23,207 nt of DNA from CAZLMF01 sp964560565 (GTDB taxonomy: Bacteria > Bacillota > Clostridia > Oscillospirales > Ruminococcaceae): the NCBI GenBank assembly GCA_964560565.1, contig CAZLMF010000019.1, positions 1 through 23,207 on the forward strand, written 5' to 3'. The stretch's first letter is position 1. Each line of letters starts with the position of its first letter. The position numbers were made by a program, and so were the translations under genes. Positions 20,693-23,207 of this stretch are shown here, piece by piece. The notes beneath the pieces are model-generated. The model did no database searches. It was not told the DNA's origin and saw only the letters and a list, made by a program, of their open reading frames with translations.

Positions 20693-23062
20693 ATGATTAA
20701 AAAAATTCTACCAATAGGCATTGCGGTGGCACTTGTGGCGGTAATCGCTTTCTCAGCATTAAGCGGTGAAGCCCATCCAGTAGGGGCTATCCCGGACAAT
20801 ACTGTCCAAGAACCCATTACGGCAGGTGACATTATAATTTCCCCCGGCGAGCATTTCTATAACACGGATATTGCAGTGGAGCTTGATACTACTATCTCTG
20901 CCGAGGAAAAGCCGGAGATATACTACACCACTGACGGAAGCGAGCCTACTAAGGAATCAAGGACATACAAAGATGCCATAAATGTAAAAGCCGGTACCAG
21001 AATGAAGGCAACTGCCCTTAAAGTCAAGGTTTTTTACGGTAACGGGCAATCTACAGATACATACACTCACACCTATTTTGTTGGAACTGAGGTGAATGAG
21101 CGATTTGATACCCTTGTATTCTCCCTTACCACTGATGAGTACAACATATACGACCACGAATACGGCGTATTTATTGAGGGGAAACTTAGGGAGGAATATC
21201 TTGCTACAAGGCCCTCAAAGCAAATTGAGCCCCCCGACCCTGCAAACTTCAACATAAGGGGCAAGGAAAGCGAACGACCAATGTACACCGAGGTATTTGA
21301 GGCAGACGGCACAAGGGTAATCGCACAGCTGACAGGCATGAGAGTGCATGGAGGTTGGTCAAGGGCAAGCGTGCAAAAATCAATGAAGCTAATCGCAAGG
21401 AGGTTATACACTCCTGATGAGGGCAAGCTTGAATATGACTTTTTCCCAAGCGATACCGCAGTATATCCCTTTGCAGTGCCGATAACAGACTATGACCGTA
21501 TCTTACTGCGTAACAACGCTAACGATATGAACTGGGCGTTTATGCGTGATGAGTTGACGGGCACGCTTGCGCGCAAGTGGGGATTCCCTGATGTGCAGGA
21601 TTATCGCCCTGCGGCAGTGTATTTAAACGGCGATTATTTCGGCTTTTACTGGGTAAAAACAGTCGTGGGGACTAATTACCTTGAGGACAAATACGGAGGA
21701 GAAAAGGACGATTATGCAATCATAGACGTGTTCTCCAATGAAAATGACGGCGAGAGCTTTGCACCGGCAGAGGATGAAATCCATACAGGCGAGGATTATG
21801 CTTATGTTACAAGCTTTGCTGATAAGGATTTCACTGATTCTGCGGTTTATGAGGAGTTTAAAACCTTAGTCGATGTGGAAAACTGGGCGCAATATCTTGC
21901 GATTCAAACCTACATAGATAATCGCGACTGGCCGCGAGGCAACAGCAAGGCTTGGCGATATTACGGTGAGGACGACGGAAGTAAATTCCACGACGGTAAG
22001 TGGAGATATTTTCTTTTCGATGCGGAATTTGCGTGGGGATTGTACAATTCCCCTGCAACAAACAGAACGCTAGAGCGTCTTGTGGGGGCAATTCGTGGCG
22101 AGGGAAGCCAAAATATGCTTATGACAGCGGCAATGGAAAACGAGGAATTCCGTGAGCTTTTCATAAATATGATTTGTGAGCTTGGATTCGTGGCAATGTC
22201 AAGTGAAAAAGTAAGTGAAGCAGTGGATATGCTTTATGCCATGCAGAAAAATGAGCTTGAATACTCCTTTACACAGTACATGCCTGACTATTGGTGTGAC
22301 CTTAATCATGTAAGACAGCAAAGGCAGCAGCTCAAGGATTTTGGCAGGCAGAGATTTGATGCAGTAAAAAGGGGCATAAAGTCCCTCTACGGGTTAACAG
22401 AAATGTACGAGGTTGAGGTCACTGGGGCAAGCCTTGCAAATGTTAAGCTTGGCAGCCTAAGCGTGGGGGATGAAACGGTACACTGCAGCTATTATGTCGG
22501 CAATAGTGTCAATGTAATAGCTCAGCCTGCAAAGGACAGCGAGGTGACAGCTTGGATAGTAAACGGCAATGAAGTTTTAGGGGAAATGCTCACGCTATCC
22601 AATGAGGATGTAGTAGATGGAAAGATAACAGTATCCGTTAAAGTAAAGCGTAGTGAAAATGTATATCCTCTTAACATCAGTGAGATAAGCTCAAAGGGTG
22701 GAGATTGGATAGAAATTCACAATACCTCCGATGTTGCGGTGTCAACTAAGGGCTTGTACCTTACAGACGACCCAGAAAGGCCCATGAAATGGAGCTTTCC
22801 AGAAATGAAGATTCAGCCCAATGAGTATTTGCAGCTAATGTGCGATAACGCCACAGATGTGTCAGCACTTCTCAAGGTGGAGGTTAACTTCAATATAAAA
22901 ACAGGAGAGACCATCATGCTCACAGGTGAAAATGGGATAGTTCATTCGGTTTTAACAGCACCCGACATGACAAAGGATCAATCCTATGCACTTGATTATG
23001 TAACAGGGGAGTATAGGGTGACGAACACAAAAACCCCGGGGATGAGTAATGCCTTTAACTAA
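20693..23062 (+). CDS. cotH: Secreted CotH-family kinase with N-terminal chitobiase-like and C-terminal lamin-tail domains
   Basis: 789 residues; ATG with GGAGG 7 nt upstream. A signal or anchor segment lies at about 5-24. Then a CHB_HEX_C-type domain (about 46-128, with YYTTDGSEPT), the CotH kinase domain (about 137-565), a short beta region (570-650) and a lamin-tail domain (about 657-785, with ISEISSKGGDWIEIHNTS). Kinase landmarks visible: RVHGGWSRASVQKSMKL (Lys229, Lys232), RNNANDMNW and RDEL, a catalytic-loop-like YIDNRDW (Asp409, Asp412) and the metal site LFDAEFAW (Asp443). B. subtilis CotH phosphorylates spore coat proteins; many CotH homologues occur outside sporulation. Secretion, the added domains and a divergent VTC-DUF4956 operon suggest a surface role rather than a coat protein. 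Whether it acts on proteins or another phosphate acceptor is open. Confidence 0.92.
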   Translation: MIKKILPIGIAVALVAVIAFSALSGEAHPVGAIPDNTVQEPITAGDIIISPGEHFYNTDIAVELDTTISAEEKPEIYYTTDGSEPTKESRTYKDAINVKAGTRMKATALKVKVFYGNGQSTDTYTHTYFVGTEVNERFDTLVFSLTTDEYNIYDHEYGVFIEGKLREEYLATRPSKQIEPPDPANFNIRGKESERPMYTEVFEADGTRVIAQLTGMRVHGGWSRASVQKSMKLIARRLYTPDEGKLEYDFFPSDTAVYPFAVPITDYDRILLRNNANDMNWAFMRDELTGTLARKWGFPDVQDYRPAAVYLNGDYFGFYWVKTVVGTNYLEDKYGGEKDDYAIIDVFSNENDGESFAPAEDEIHTGEDYAYVTSFADKDFTDSAVYEEFKTLVDVENWAQYLAIQTYIDNRDWPRGNSKAWRYYGEDDGSKFHDGKWRYFLFDAEFAWGLYNSPATNRTLERLVGAIRGEGSQNMLMTAAMENEEFRELFINMICELGFVAMSSEKVSEAVDMLYAMQKNELEYSFTQYMPDYWCDLNHVRQQRQQLKDFGRQRFDAVKRGIKSLYGLTEMYEVEVTGASLANVKLGSLSVGDETVHCSYYVGNSVNVIAQPAKDSEVTAWIVNGNEVLGEMLTLSNEDVVDGKITVSVKVKRSENVYPLNISEISSKGGDWIEIHNTSDVAVSTKGLYLTDDPERPMKWSFPEMKIQPNEYLQLMCDNATDVSALLKVEVNFNIKTGETIMLTGENGIVHSVLTAPDMTKDQSYALDYVTGEYRVTNTKTPGMSNAFN

Positions 23063-23069
23063 ATTAGTG

Positions 23070-23099
23070 AAAGCCCTTCGCGTTATGCGGAGGGCTTTT
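23070..23099 (+). terminator. Rho-independent terminator of the cotH-like gene
   Basis: Stem AAAGCCCTTCGC (23070-23081) with GCGGAGGGCTTT (23087-23098), one G-T pair, loop GTTAT, ending in four T. Confidence 0.88.
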
Positions 23100-23137
23100 G
23101 AGCGTGATGTTTTGTAAGCAGCTACCAAAAGGCTCAT

Positions 23138-23162
23138 CAAAGGGGGATTTTATCCCCCTTTG
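23138..23162. repeat. Palindromic element
   Basis: An 11-bp perfect stem CAAAGGGGGAT / ATCCCCCTTTG with loop TTT. ATCCCCC recurs at 23164-23170. It lacks a T-run of terminator quality and follows a complete terminator, so it looks like an intergenic palindromic repeat. Confidence 0.55.
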
Positions 23163-23174
23163 GATCCCCCAAAT

Positions 23175-23207
23175 TCCGCACCCTTACACGCAGGATTTTT
23201 CTGCGGA
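23175..23207. repeat. Inverted-repeat fragment running off the window end
   Basis: TCCGCA (23175-23180) and TGCGGA (23202-23207) enclose a smaller hairpin, CGCAG/CTGCG. It is probably the start of a longer repeat or of structure belonging to the next gene; the window ends here. Confidence 0.4.

Noticed and set aside
1..23207. Prophage, integrative element, CRISPR array, tRNA or rRNA genes
   Set aside because: No integrase, transposase, phage structural gene, regularly spaced repeat, or tRNA-like cloverleaf was seen on either strand.

Overview
The window looks like a contig from an endospore-forming Firmicute of the class Clostridia, probably an uncultured gut-type member. I infer this from moderately AT-rich DNA, strong GGAGG-type ribosome binding sites, promoters of the TTGACA-N17-TATAAT type, Rho-independent terminators between most convergent genes, and lineage genes: a BofA-type pro-sigma-K inhibitor, a YabE-type G5/3D protein, CotH, and a CsbB/YfhO pair. 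A run of exactly 100 N at 7712-7811 marks a scaffold join, so this is a draft or metagenome assembly. I see no rRNA, tRNA, CRISPR array, integrase, transposase or phage gene.

Layout. 1-1060: a minus-strand DUF2508-bofA pair and a small divergent four-cysteine protein. 1061-5110: a minus-strand marR - ABC - ABC operon for a heterodimeric exporter, with a tandem operator just downstream of its promoter. 5341-6748: yabE-like gene with a perfect consensus promoter, ended by a long terminator. 6779-10112: minus-strand glycosyltransferase (CsbB type) and yfhO (interrupted by the N run), with a perfect consensus promoter. 10234-12732: a membrane-bound PAS/GGDEF protein whose GGDEF motif is destroyed. 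12745-13917: alanine racemase (minus). 14052-14570: SLOG-fold DUF1273 protein. 14777-15715: divergent LytR-CpsA-Psr-like membrane protein. 15744-16979: zinc-ribbon DUF6076-type protein (minus). 17141-19069: unknown 209-residue protein and an Eis-like acetyltransferase. 19126-20518: VTC polyphosphate polymerase and DUF4956 membrane protein (minus), divergent from 20693-23062, a secreted CotH-kinase protein with chitobiase-like and lamin-tail domains. 23138-23207: short palindromic repeats.

Much of the window concerns the cell envelope: D-alanine supply (alr), wall-lytic remodelling (YabE type), lipid-linked sugar transfer to surface polymers (GT2 + YfhO), a degenerate LCP-like protein, drug efflux, and a CotH/VTC/DUF4956 unit that may combine surface protein phosphorylation with polyphosphate. 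The candidates for undescribed biology are the CotH-VTC-DUF4956 locus, the LCP-like protein without its catalytic arginines, the GGDEF-dead receptor, and the three small proteins of unknown function (101-aa, 209-aa and DUF6076 type).
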